DNA of 64,000 nucleotides from assembly GCF_900199455.1 (NCBI RefSeq), contig NZ_FZQR01000019.1:1-64000 (forward strand), written 5' to 3'. This DNA comes from Mesorhizobium carmichaelinearum. GTDB lineage: Bacteria; Pseudomonadota; Alphaproteobacteria; Rhizobiales; Rhizobiaceae. A model generated the notes under the pieces. That model was given only the letters and a program-made list of their open reading frames with translations. It was not told the origin of the DNA and made no database searches. Position 1 is the stretch's first letter. Each line of letters begins with the position of its first letter. The position numbers and the translations under genes are program-made. Below, one piece after another: positions 33,213 through 42,299 of the stretch.

Positions 33213-34745
33213 CTATCGGCTCAGATCAAGCGCCGCACTCAAATCCCCCATCGGCGGCTCGCCGTTGGCGGCGAGCGCCTTGTCGCGGGCGACGATGCCG
33301 GAAAGCACCGGCAGATCGTAGCGCGTGGTGATGAAGCGCAGGATCGAGGTCGTGTCATATTGCGTGTGGTCGACCGTGCCCATTTTCGCATAGGGCGAGA
33401 TGATGAAGGTCGGGATGCGGTTGCCCGGTCCCCAGCGGTCGGCCTTGGGCGGCGCGACGTGGTCCCAGTAGCCGCCATTCTCGTCATAGGTGACGACCAC
33501 CAGCATGTGGCTCCATTGCGGGCTCTTCTCCAGATGCGCGACGAGGTCGGCCAGATGCTGGTCGCCCGATGTCACGTCTGCATAGCCGCTGTGCTCGTTG
33601 AGATTGCCTTGCGGCTTGTAGAAGCTGACAGAAGGCAGCTTGCCGTCGTCGATCGCCTTGATGAACTCGGTGCCGTCCAGGCCGCCATCCCTGAGATGCT
33701 CGGTCCGCGCGGCGGTGCCCGGCGCATAGGCGGCGAAATAGTTGAACGGCTGGTGGTGGAACTGGAAGTTCGGCACCGGCGTCGCGTTCCTGCCGTCGAG
33801 CGCGGCCTGCCAGGCGCCGGCATACCAGGCCCAGTCGACGCCCCTCAGCGACATGAGGTCGCCGATGGTGATGTCGTGCTGCGGCGGCAGCGTCGTCGGC
33901 TGCGTCGGGTCGGCCAGCGCCTTGTCGCCGCCCTCGACCGGCTTGTTGGCGCTCGGCTGATAGGGCGGCTGCATGGTGTTGACGGCGTAGAAATCGGGCG
34001 TGATGGCGCCGTCATTAACAAATTTCGGCGCACCGCCCAGTGCCGAGGCTGGCGAATTGTCGGCGACCTTCAGCGTCTTGCCATCAGCCTCGACGACGGC
34101 GATCTGGCCCTTCACCGGGCTGGTGTCGGCATGCGGATAGACCGGCGCGCAGGCGCAGGCGAGCATGATGTGATTGAGGAAGGAGCCGCCAAAGGCACCC
34201 TGGAAGAAATTGTCGGCCAGCACGTATTTCTTCGCCACCGCCCACATCGGCAGGCCGGAGCCGGCATAATGGCCCATCACCAGGCCGCCGGAATCGGCCC
34301 AGGCGGCAAACTTGTCATTCTTGCCGCCGTCGATCTGCATCTGCTCCTGGTAGAAGCGATGCCAGAGGTCGCGCGTGATGACCGATGTTTTCTCGTTGAA
34401 GCCGCCGGCGTCGTCGATGGCGAAGCTGGCATTGGCGAGATGCGCCGACTGCGCCTCGGTCACCACGGGCGTCACCCCCTTGGCGGTCAGCCCGCCCCAG
34501 GCCGGCGGCAGCTCCGTGAGCGGCTTGCCGTCGCGGTCGAGCTGGCGCGCCTGATCGGCCGAGACATTGGCCAGCCCATTGGCGCCGGGGAAGCCGCCAT
34601 AGAGATTATCGAAGCTGCGGTTCTCGGCATAGATGACGACGACGGTGTCGATCTTGTCGTAGCCAGGAGGGGCGGCGTTGGCCGCACTTGCGAACGATGC
34701 CAAGGCCGTGGAGGCGAGGCAAAGGGGGAGAAAGGACCTGGTCAT
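33213..34745 (-). CDS. Secreted phosphoesterase, AcpA/phospholipase C superfamily
   Basis: A 510-residue exported phosphatase with a signal peptide (FLPLCLASTALASFASAANA). Family motifs are ENRSFDNLYGGFPG near the N-terminus, HIMLACACAPVYP in the middle, and VVTYDENGGYWDHVAPP near the C-terminus, which carries metal and phosphate contacts. Such enzymes release phosphate from phosphomonoesters or phospholipids in the periplasm. It is divergent from a di-haem peroxidase, with a palindromic repeat between the promoters. Confidence 0.9.
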   Translation of the reverse strand: MTRSFLPLCLASTALASFASAANAAPPGYDKIDTVVVIYAENRSFDNLYGGFPGANGLANVSADQARQLDRDGKPLTELPPAWGGLTAKGVTPVVTEAQSAHLANASFAIDDAGGFNEKTSVITRDLWHRFYQEQMQIDGGKNDKFAAWADSGGLVMGHYAGSGLPMWAVAKKYVLADNFFQGAFGGSFLNHIMLACACAPVYPHADTSPVKGQIAVVEADGKTLKVADNSPASALGGAPKFVNDGAITPDFYAVNTMQPPYQPSANKPVEGGDKALADPTQPTTLPPQHDITIGDLMSLRGVDWAWYAGAWQAALDGRNATPVPNFQFHHQPFNYFAAYAPGTAARTEHLRDGGLDGTEFIKAIDDGKLPSVSFYKPQGNLNEHSGYADVTSGDQHLADLVAHLEKSPQWSHMLVVVTYDENGGYWDHVAPPKADRWGPGNRIPTFIISPYAKMGTVDHTQYDTTSILRFITTRYDLPVLSGIVARDKALAANGEPPMGDLSAALDLSR

Positions 34746-34857
34746 GAGACGCCTCGTGGCTGGGGATGGCTGGAGGAATTTCGACGCTAGGGCTGGTACT
34801 TGTCAGCCTTGTGACAGGGGCGGGTGCGTGTGGATAGCAGGAAACGTCGGCGGGACG

Positions 34858-35013
34858 GCGCCCCCCTCTGTCCTGCCGGACATCTCCCCCCTCGAGGGGG
34901 AGATTGGCAGCTTTCGCGACCGCGCCTGTTCAAACTTTGGTGATTGGCGAAGGCCGCGCCACATCCGATCTCCCCCCTTGTGGGGGAGATGTCCGGCAGG
35001 ACAGAGGGGGGCG
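34858..35013. repeat. Palindromic intergenic repeat, copy 3 (diverged subtype)
   Basis: Long inverted repeat with outer arms GCGCCCCCCTCTGTCCTGCC and its mirror ending GGGGGGCGC, and inner arms with CATCTCCCCC/GGGGGAGATG. Same plan as copies 1 and 2 but a different core. It occupies the divergent promoter region between the phosphatase and peroxidase genes. Confidence 0.8.
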
Positions 35014-35115
35014 CGACAGAACGCTACCTATCCGGACGAAGTAGCCAAATGCACGGTCATCAATCCGCAGCAAAGCCGGTACCACATTGACGGACCAGAA
35101 AACGGGCCAGCCGAC

Positions 35116-36387
35116 ATGCCAGTCGCACAATGGAAGAAACGCGCCATCGCGGCATCTATACTCGGCGTCGCCGCACTCTTCTCGGCAACCCTTGTCCGCG
35201 CCGGAATCGGCAGCGTCCACCCTGGCCCCCTATCGCGCGCCGATGCCTTCGCGCGGGCGCAGACGCTGACCGCCCTCGGCCGAAAAATGTTCTTCGACCC
35301 CGCCCTTTCCGCCTCGGGCAAGCAGGCCTGCTCGTCCTGTCATGACCCGCATCACGCCTTCGGTCCGGCCTCGGCCGCGCCGGTCGAAATGGGCGGCCCG
35401 AACCTCGACCGGCCCGGCGTGCGCGCCGTGCCGTCGCTGCGCTACCTGCAGGCGGCGCCCGCCTTCACTGAGCATTTTTACGATTCCGAGGACGAGGGCG
35501 ACGAGAGCGTCGACAATGGCCCGACCGGCGGCCTGACCTGGGACGGCCGCGCCGACCATGGCAAGGACCAGGCGAAAATCCCCCTGCTCTCGCCCTTCGA
35601 GATGGCCAACAAGGATGACGCCGCCGTCGCCGCCGCCTTGCGCAAGGCGGCCTATGCCGACGAGTTCAAGGCGGCCTTCGGCGATGACGTGTTCGACCAC
35701 CCTGGCGATGCTTTCGACGCCGCCGCTGAGGCGCTCGGCACGTTCGAGCAGAGTGCGCCCGACTTCTATCCCTATTCCAGCCGCTACGACGCTTTCCTTG
35801 CCGGCAAGGCGCAACTTACGGCGCAGGAATTGCACGGCCGCGCGCTGTTCGAGGACGAGACCAAGGGCAATTGCGCCAGCTGTCACCTCAGCGAACCCGC
35901 CAATGACGGCGAGCCGCCGCAATTCACCGATTTCGGCCTGATCGCCATCGCCGTGCCGCGCAATGCGGCGATTCCCGCCAATGCCGATCCCGCCTATGTC
36001 GATCTCGGCCTCTGCGGCCCGCTGCGCACCGACTTCAAGGGCCGGACCGACTATTGCGGCCTGTTCAAGACGCCGACCCTGCGCAACGTCGCGCTGCGCA
36101 AAAGCTTCTTCCACAACGGATATTTCCACACGCTGCGCGACGCAGTCGCCTTCTACGCCAGCCGCGACACCGACCCCGGCCATTGGTATCCCAAGAATGC
36201 CGATGGCATGGTCAGGCAATATGACGATTTGCCAAAGGCTTACTGGGGAAACTTGAATCAGGATCCACCCTTCAACGGCAAGAAGCCGGGCGGCAGGCCG
36301 GCGCTGACTGATGCCGAGATCGACGACATCGTCGCCTTCCTGAGCACGCTTACCGACGCCGACCAGCAGGCTCTGCAAGCGAACTGA
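35116..36387 (+). CDS. Di-haem cytochrome c peroxidase, CcpA/MauG family
   Basis: A 423-residue exported protein with a signal-like N-terminus (AIAASILGVAALFSATLVRA). Two c-type haem sites are visible, CSSCH at residues 72-76 and CASCH at 253-257. The intervening EMGGPNLDRPGVRAVPSL and TPTLRNVALRKSFFHNG segments are typical of the family. It reduces hydrogen peroxide with electrons from small cytochromes, or modifies a protein side chain as MauG does; context does not decide. It stands alone in its direction. Confidence 0.9.
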   Translation: MPVAQWKKRAIAASILGVAALFSATLVRAGIGSVHPGPLSRADAFARAQTLTALGRKMFFDPALSASGKQACSSCHDPHHAFGPASAAPVEMGGPNLDRPGVRAVPSLRYLQAAPAFTEHFYDSEDEGDESVDNGPTGGLTWDGRADHGKDQAKIPLLSPFEMANKDDAAVAAALRKAAYADEFKAAFGDDVFDHPGDAFDAAAEALGTFEQSAPDFYPYSSRYDAFLAGKAQLTAQELHGRALFEDETKGNCASCHLSEPANDGEPPQFTDFGLIAIAVPRNAAIPANADPAYVDLGLCGPLRTDFKGRTDYCGLFKTPTLRNVALRKSFFHNGYFHTLRDAVAFYASRDTDPGHWYPKNADGMVRQYDDLPKAYWGNLNQDPPFNGKKPGGRPALTDAEIDDIVAFLSTLTDADQQALQAN

Positions 36388-36556
36388 ACTCCTCGCGCCT
36401 TGCTCGGTCCCGGCCTGCCCGCCCGCGAAAGAAGGTGTCTCGATCTTGCCGGATCTGATGCGCGCCAGCACGCGGGAGTCGTAAAGAAACGACCCATTAC
36501 ATTAGCGCTTCCTAAACCACCTTACAGTATCCCTTGCCACTCGAGGGTGGACGCAG

Positions 36557-38992
36557 ATGAACGCATTCAGGCGAGCGGCCGGATTTGTTGTGATCCTGTT
36601 GACCGGCGCGGCGACGCTGGCGGCGTTGCATATCGATGCCCAGCGAAACTTCGCGCTGGCCAAGGAACGCTATCTCGAGAATTCCCAGGCCGCATCCAGA
36701 GCGACGGCCAAGACCGTCGAAGACGCCTTGCGGGCCGTCTATGAAAATGTCCGGACCTTGACCTATCTGCCCAGTGTCCAAAACCTCGACCGGCATGGCA
36801 CCAATCTGGGCGACGAAGGCCGCGCGACAATCCAGCAGATCTACAACAACCTCGCCAACAACGTCTCCATTTCCGAGGTCTACTTCCTGCCGCTGGATTT
36901 CAACCCGGACCGTTTCGATGCGGTGACCGGTAAGCTCGAGGAACCCATCCTCCAATTCGACCAGCTGATCGTGAATGCCAAGGCGAGATCCGAGGCCGCC
37001 GCGGACGCGAAGCCGGGAAAGTTGGATCAAAATGCCCTCGTCCGCCCCCCCGAGGAGATCGAGACCTATGAGTACCACGAACTGGCCAAACAGCTCGCCT
37101 GGCTGAAGATGAACTATCCGAATTCGAGCGCCATTGACGGGTTGAATGTGCCGATCATCGGCACCAAGGAGCTCATCACCTGCGACAACACCGATTTCAT
37201 CCATACCGGCAATGACGCCGATCGCTCAGGCTTCATCCTTTCGGTCCCGGTCTTCGGCGGGGACGGTAGCCTGCGCGGCTCCGTCTCGGCGATCATGCTC
37301 ACCTCGGCGCTGCGCAAACTGTTGCCGAGCAACGACTATGTCATCGTCAATTCAGGCTACGGTTTCGAATCCGACCAGCACAAGATGTCGACGGCCCTGG
37401 CGGCGGACTCCCGTGCCTTCACGGCGGCTGACCCCAATCTGATCTATTCCGAAGTCATCCCGCTCTCGCTCAACGATCCCAGGAGCGCATGGCGTCTCTG
37501 GGCCGGTTTCCCCAACAGCCGGTTCGACAACAATCTGGACGTCCAGTCCGTGCGTCAATTCGAACTGGCCGGTTATGCGGCGGTCGCGGTGGTCACGCTG
37601 CTGGCGCTGGCCTGCTGGTACGCGATCGGACGCACGATGACGATGCAGGTCGAGGCTGCCGAGACCCTGGAGCGGCGGGTCGAGGAACGCACCGCCGAAA
37701 TCCAGCACCTAGCCACGCATGACATTCTCACCGGCCTGCCCAACCGAGGCCTCTTGGCCGAAACGATGGACGAGGCATTGAGAAGCCTCAGGGACTGCGA
37801 GAAGCTGGCCGTCCATTGCGTCGATCTTGATCGTTTCAAACCGGTCAACGACACGCTCGGCCATCCGATCGGCGACGAGCTGCTCGGTGCGGTGGCGAAG
37901 CGGTTGAAACAGCATGCCGGCGAAACCGCCATGGTGGCGAGGATTGGCGGGGACGAGTTCGTCATCCTTCAGCTCCTGCTCGACGGCAACGACGAGGCCG
38001 GCGTCCTGGCAAGCCGTGTCATTCATGCCCTGTCCGACGATTTTTTCATCCAGAGCCACAAGATCAACATCGGCGGCAGCATCGGCATCGCCGTCTTCCC
38101 CGACGACGGGCAAAATTCGGAAACCCTTATCCGCAATGCCGACCTTGCCTTGTACAAGGCGAAGATGGAAGGCCGCGGAACCTGCAGGTCGTTCGAGCCA
38201 GGAATGGACGCAAGACTGCAGGAGCGGCGCCAACTCGAATCCGAACTGGCGCTCGGCGTGAAAAAAGAACAGTTCGTCCTGCACTATCAACCGCTGCACG
38301 ACGCAAAGACCTCGCAACTCACCGGCTTCGAAGCGCTGGTGCGATGGGACCATCCACGCCTCGGCCTGCTGCCGCCGTCGGAGTTCATCCAATTGGCCGA
38401 GGAGACGGGCGTCATCGACGCGCTTGGCGAGTGGATCATGCGGCGTGCCTGCGCCGACGCCGTGAAATGGCCCCTGCCCGTCAAGGTCGCGGTCAATCTC
38501 TCGCCGGCCCAGTTCAAACAACAGGGGCTGCCGCTTCAGGTCGCCGCGGCGCTCGCCGCTTCAGGCCTGCTGCCGTCACGGCTCGAGCTGGAGATCACCG
38601 AGTCGGTGCTGCTGGCGAACAACGAAAACACGCTAAACACGCTGCACAGCCTGCGCGACCTCGGCATCTCCATAGCCATGGACGATTTCGGCACCGGCTA
38701 TTCCTCGCTGAGTTATCTCAGGTCGTTCCCGTTCAACCGCATCAAGATCGACCGCAGCTTCGTCAGCCTGATGTGCGAGAGCAGCGAAAGCCGGGCGATC
38801 GTCAAGGCCGTCGCCGAACTCGGCACCACGCTCGGCATGACGACGACAGCCGAAGGGGTCGAGACCGAGGACCAGTACAGGCTGGTCAAGGAGAATGGCT
38901 GCACGGATGTCCAGGGCTGGTATTTTGGCCGCCCGATGCCGGTCTCCGAGCTTCATGCGCTTTTCGAACAGCCGGAAGCCCTGACCGCGTAA
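36557..38992 (+). CDS. Membrane GGDEF-EAL protein with periplasmic Cache-like sensor
   Basis: An 811-residue cyclic-di-GMP enzyme. A membrane segment at about 8-25, a 310-residue periplasmic domain of dCache type, and a second span at about 340-357 are followed by GGDEF and EAL domains. GGDEF is intact (ARIGGDEFVIL), but I see no RxxD inhibitory site in front of it. EAL is intact (GFEALVRW, ELEITES, MDDFGTGYSSL, AEGVET), so phosphodiesterase activity is expected and cyclase activity possible. It stands alone upstream of adenosine deaminase on the other strand. Confidence 0.93.
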   Translation: MNAFRRAAGFVVILLTGAATLAALHIDAQRNFALAKERYLENSQAASRATAKTVEDALRAVYENVRTLTYLPSVQNLDRHGTNLGDEGRATIQQIYNNLANNVSISEVYFLPLDFNPDRFDAVTGKLEEPILQFDQLIVNAKARSEAAADAKPGKLDQNALVRPPEEIETYEYHELAKQLAWLKMNYPNSSAIDGLNVPIIGTKELITCDNTDFIHTGNDADRSGFILSVPVFGGDGSLRGSVSAIMLTSALRKLLPSNDYVIVNSGYGFESDQHKMSTALAADSRAFTAADPNLIYSEVIPLSLNDPRSAWRLWAGFPNSRFDNNLDVQSVRQFELAGYAAVAVVTLLALACWYAIGRTMTMQVEAAETLERRVEERTAEIQHLATHDILTGLPNRGLLAETMDEALRSLRDCEKLAVHCVDLDRFKPVNDTLGHPIGDELLGAVAKRLKQHAGETAMVARIGGDEFVILQLLLDGNDEAGVLASRVIHALSDDFFIQSHKINIGGSIGIAVFPDDGQNSETLIRNADLALYKAKMEGRGTCRSFEPGMDARLQERRQLESELALGVKKEQFVLHYQPLHDAKTSQLTGFEALVRWDHPRLGLLPPSEFIQLAEETGVIDALGEWIMRRACADAVKWPLPVKVAVNLSPAQFKQQGLPLQVAAALAASGLLPSRLELEITESVLLANNENTLNTLHSLRDLGISIAMDDFGTGYSSLSYLRSFPFNRIKIDRSFVSLMCESSESRAIVKAVAELGTTLGMTTTAEGVETEDQYRLVKENGCTDVQGWYFGRPMPVSELHALFEQPEALTA

Positions 38993-38996
38993 TCTG

Positions 38997-39989
38997 TCAG
39001 CTCCGCCAGGCCGCCAGATCGGCCAGGATCCGCGCCTTCAGCGCCGGGTCGGCATAGCTCGCCTGCACCGATGTCGCGGCGAGTTGGCGGATGATTTCGT
39101 CATCCCAGGCGAAGGCCTCGGCGCAGGCGGCGTAGGATGCCTCGAGCGTGGTGTCGAGCAGCGACGGGTCGTCGGTGTTGATCGAAACCGGGACACCGGC
39201 CTTGCGCAAGGCATCCAGCGGATGTTGGGCAAGCGAGGGATAGACGCCGAGCGCCAGATTGGAGACTGGGCAGATGCCGAGCGGAATCTGCCTTTGCGCC
39301 AGCAAGTCGACGAGGTCCGGATCCTCGATCGCCCGCACGCCATGGTCGATGCGGTCGGCACCCAACAGGTCGATGGCGTCGCGAACCCCTTCCGGGCCGC
39401 TTGACTCGCCGGCATGAACGGTGCGCCGCAAACCCGCCGCGCCGGCACGGCGAAACGCCTCGGCGAAGCGCGGGCCGGTGCGGCCGGCGGCCGCTTCGTT
39501 TCCGTCGATCGACAGGGCGACGACGCGCCTGTGCCGGATCGCGCTCAGCAACTCCACCAGCTCGATCGCCTCCGCCGCCGACTGGGTGCGCAACAGGCTG
39601 ACGCAAAGCCCGACCGGCGGGTGGCCATCCTGTTCGGCGGCCGCGAAGCCCGCATCGAACGCGTCGATCATCCCCGGAATGTTTTCGTGCCAATGCGGCC
39701 AGTGCGTCGGGTTGACGATGACGTCGGCATAGCGCACGCCGCTCCGGCCCATGCGCTGCGCGAACTTGTAGGCGGTGGTGGCGATTTGCTCGCGCGTGCG
39801 GAAAGTCCCGCACAACCAGTCGAGCATTTCGAGGAAGCTCTTGAGGTCACGGGCTTCGAAAAGCCTGTCGCGCGGCGCGCGCAGCGGAATGCCGGCCTCC
39901 TCGCAGTTCGCGATCACATCGTCGGCCTCGAAGCAGCCCTCGATATGAATGTGCACTTCGGCTTTCGGCAGTCCGATGAAGTCGGTCAA
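38997..39989 (-). CDS. add: Adenosine deaminase family protein
   Basis: A 330-residue zinc hydrolase that deaminates adenosine (or adenine) to inosine. Metal and catalytic motifs are in order: KAEVHIHIEGC (HxH), RRTVHAGESSG (His, with the catalytic Glu in HAGE), DRIDHGVRA and SINTDDPSLLD (Asp). Adenine versus adenosine preference cannot be fixed from these motifs. It ends five bases from the GGDEF-EAL stop on the opposite strand. Confidence 0.9.
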   Translation of the reverse strand: MTDFIGLPKAEVHIHIEGCFEADDVIANCEEAGIPLRAPRDRLFEARDLKSFLEMLDWLCGTFRTREQIATTAYKFAQRMGRSGVRYADVIVNPTHWPHWHENIPGMIDAFDAGFAAAEQDGHPPVGLCVSLLRTQSAAEAIELVELLSAIRHRRVVALSIDGNEAAAGRTGPRFAEAFRRAGAAGLRRTVHAGESSGPEGVRDAIDLLGADRIDHGVRAIEDPDLVDLLAQRQIPLGICPVSNLALGVYPSLAQHPLDALRKAGVPVSINTDDPSLLDTTLEASYAACAEAFAWDDEIIRQLAATSVQASYADPALKARILADLAAWRS

Positions 39990-40094
39990 TGACGCCTCCC
40001 CTCTTGGCCGGCGCCATCAAACCATGAAACGGCGGGCGCCGGTTTCAAGAAATGATTGAAAGAACTGCGCATGGGCCGCGAGATTGGCGGCGCC

Positions 40095-40544
40095 TCACAG
40101 ATGCTGCCAGATCGCCTTCAGCGGCGCACCCATGGCTTGCTCGATCGTCCGCAATTGCTCGCTGGCCAGGGATGCCACACCGGGATTGACCACGGTCAGC
40201 GCGCAGACCCCGAACGCCGCCGGCCAGACATACCGCAAATCGTTCAGCGACGAGGCCTTGTGGCAGCATGGCGTGGTAACCGAAAGGTCTTCGAAGCGCG
40301 ACGCCGCCGCCCGGTCCATCGCCCCGCCCCACCAATCCTCCAGATCGCTGCCGCAGAATGGGCAATGGACGCTTTCCGTGTTTGCTCCGGCGTCGAAGAA
40401 CATCACGCCTTCCTCGTATTCGACGGCGACATGCTCCGCCAGCGGGAACAAGTCGCTCACAATCTTCAAGGCCGCCGCGGCAGCCGGCGCATCGGGGTGC
40501 CAGTGCGGATCATAAGGCACAAGGCGCAGAAAACTATCCGACAT
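40095..40544 (-). CDS. Hypothetical protein with a zinc-ribbon-like cysteine pattern
   Basis: A 149-residue protein; the family is not recognised. It carries CPFCGSDLEDWW, then about 30 residues later TPCCHKAS, with a further His near each, so a bound metal is likely. The N-terminus FLRLVPYDPHWHPD and the central EHVAVEYEEGVMFFD are otherwise unremarkable. Start ATG 40544 has GGGAGGAG upstream. It follows the atypical SDR by 23 bases in the same direction and may be co-transcribed with it. Confidence 0.65.
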   Translation of the reverse strand: MSDSFLRLVPYDPHWHPDAPAAAAALKIVSDLFPLAEHVAVEYEEGVMFFDAGANTESVHCPFCGSDLEDWWGGAMDRAAASRFEDLSVTTPCCHKASSLNDLRYVWPAAFGVCALTVVNPGVASLASEQLRTIEQAMGAPLKAIWQHL

Positions 40545-40567
40545 TGCCGCTCCTCCCGGTCGACGCC

Positions 40568-41272
40568 TCACAGCGCCCGGATGACACCCCCATCCACGCG
40601 GATGTTCTGGCCGGTGATATAGCCTGCGCCCTCCGAAGCCAGGAAAGCAATCGTCGCGGCCACCTCCTCCGAGGTGCCGTAGCGCTGCATGGGCACGTTG
40701 TCGCGGCGCTCTTCGGTGGCCGGCAGGCTGTCGATCCAGCCCGGCAGCACATTGTTCATGCGCACATTGTCTGCGGCGTAGGTGTTGGAGAAAATCTTGG
40801 TGTAGGCGGTCAATCCGGCGCGGAACACGGCCGAGGTCGGGAACATCACGTTCGGCTCGGCCACCCAGGCTGTCGAGATGTTGATGATGGCGCCGCCCTT
40901 CTGCTTGACCATTTGCGGCGCCACGATGCGCACCGGCCGGATGACGTTCATCAGATAGACGTCCATGCCGGTGTGCCACTGCTCGTCCGTGATTTCCAGG
41001 ATCGGCGCGCGCGGACCGTGGCCGCCGCTGTTGACCAGCACGTCGATGCGGCCAAAACGCTCCAGCGTCAGGTCGGCGAGGCGCTGCAGATCGTCATTCG
41101 ACTGGTTGGAGCCGGTGACGCCGAGCCCGCCCAATTCCCCAGCCAGCGCCTCGCCCTTGCCTGAGGACGACAGGATGGCGACCTTGAAGCCATCCGCCGC
41201 CAGGCGCTTCGCCGCCGCCGCGCCCATGCCGCTGCCGCCGGCCACGACAACAGCCACTTTTTCTACACTCAT
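40568..41272 (-). CDS. Atypical SDR-family protein lacking YxxxK
   Basis: A 234-residue Rossmann protein with SDR order: AGGSGMGAAAAKRL at the cofactor site, LVNSGGHG where NNAG is usual, IINIST at the Ser position and VLPGWIDS after it. The region that should hold Tyr and Lys reads VMFPTSAVFRAG, so neither catalytic residue is present. The C-terminal GYITGQNIRVDGG is normal. It may bind NAD(P) without classical dehydrogenase chemistry. It is divergent from a LysR regulator across a palindrome. Confidence 0.82.
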   Translation of the reverse strand: MSVEKVAVVVAGGSGMGAAAAKRLAADGFKVAILSSSGKGEALAGELGGLGVTGSNQSNDDLQRLADLTLERFGRIDVLVNSGGHGPRAPILEITDEQWHTGMDVYLMNVIRPVRIVAPQMVKQKGGAIINISTAWVAEPNVMFPTSAVFRAGLTAYTKIFSNTYAADNVRMNNVLPGWIDSLPATEERRDNVPMQRYGTSEEVAATIAFLASEGAGYITGQNIRVDGGVIRAL

Positions 41273-41352
41273 TGGATTTTCCTTTTCGAGTTGGCGGGCA
41301 CCACAAGCGGTGATTTCGGGTTGCGGGCGCCGATATAGCTGGTTTTTCCGCA

Positions 41353-41364
41353 TGGTTCGAACCA
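41353..41364. promoter_or_regulatory. LysR-type operator candidate
   Basis: TGGTTCGAACCA is a perfect 12-base palindrome in the intergenic region between the divergent SDR and LysR genes, 36 bases before the LysR start. Confidence 0.5.
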
Positions 41365-41399
41365 GAATGCCTGAAATCAACCAGTAGAAAAACTCCTGC

Positions 41400-42299
41400 A
41401 TGCCTGAAGCCTTCCTGAGTCTGCCGCCATTGAATGCGCTGCGCGCCTTCGAGGCCTCGGCGCGTCACCTGAACTTCCGCATCGCCGCGGAGGAGCTGAA
41501 CGTGACCCAGGGTGCGGTGGCCCAGCACATTCGCGGACTGGAGACCCATCTCGGCACGAAATTGTTCGAGCGGCTGCCTCGCGGCCTGGCGCTGACCGAT
41601 CAGGGCCGCGCCTATGTGCCCAACATCCGCCGCGCCTTCGACCTGATCTCGGAGGCGACGCTGCTGCTGCGTCCCGAACCGGCGCGGCTGACGATCAGCG
41701 TGACGCCGAGCTTCGCCACCAAATGGCTGATCCCCAGGCTGCAGGATTTCATGGCGGACAATCCACTGGTCGACCTGCGCGTGCTGGCCAGCGAAAGCCT
41801 GTCGAGTTTCCAGGCCGACGGCGTCGACATCGCAGTGCGGCAAGGCCGCCCGCCCTTCGGCGCCGGCCTGATCGTCGACCTGTTGTTTCCCCAGCAGATC
41901 ATCGCCATCTGCAGCCCGGCCCTGCTGCCGGCCGGCGCAACCGAAATCGCCGCGGCCGAAATCCAGCATCATGTCCTGCTGCATGACGCGCACAATCTGT
42001 GGCCGGAGTTCATGGAAAAGGCCGTCGGCCTGAGGATGACGGCCGAACTGAAACGCATGCGCTTCAACCAGACCAGCCTCGCCATCGACGCGGCCATCGC
42101 CGGCCAGGGCATTGCGCTGGCCAGCCGCTTCCTCGTCGCCGCCGATCTCGCCGCCGGCCGGCTGGTCCAGCCGGTCAGCGGCGAAATGCGCGGCACACAG
42201 GATTTCTATGTCGTGATGCCAAGAAAACAGCGCCATCCCGAACCGACACAGGCCGTGCGGCAATGGCTGCTGGCTGCCGGGGAACGGCCGCCGGTCTAG
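41400..42299 (+). CDS. LysR-family regulator, GcvA-like
   Basis: A 299-residue regulator: winged helix at about residues 8-65 (RHLNFRIAAEELNVTQGAVA, then LFERLPRGLALT) and a periplasmic-binding-like effector domain. The N-terminal LPPLNALRAFEASARH is the GcvA subgroup pattern. It is divergent from the atypical SDR gene, the most likely target. Its stop overlaps that of the Lrp gene by four bases. Confidence 0.92.
   Translation: MPEAFLSLPPLNALRAFEASARHLNFRIAAEELNVTQGAVAQHIRGLETHLGTKLFERLPRGLALTDQGRAYVPNIRRAFDLISEATLLLRPEPARLTISVTPSFATKWLIPRLQDFMADNPLVDLRVLASESLSSFQADGVDIAVRQGRPPFGAGLIVDLLFPQQIIAICSPALLPAGATEIAAAEIQHHVLLHDAHNLWPEFMEKAVGLRMTAELKRMRFNQTSLAIDAAIAGQGIALASRFLVAADLAAGRLVQPVSGEMRGTQDFYVVMPRKQRHPEPTQAVRQWLLAAGERPPV

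Noticed and set aside
33360..34790. 476-codon open frame on the plus strand
   Set aside because: Antisense to the secreted phosphoesterase, which has a signal peptide and family motifs.
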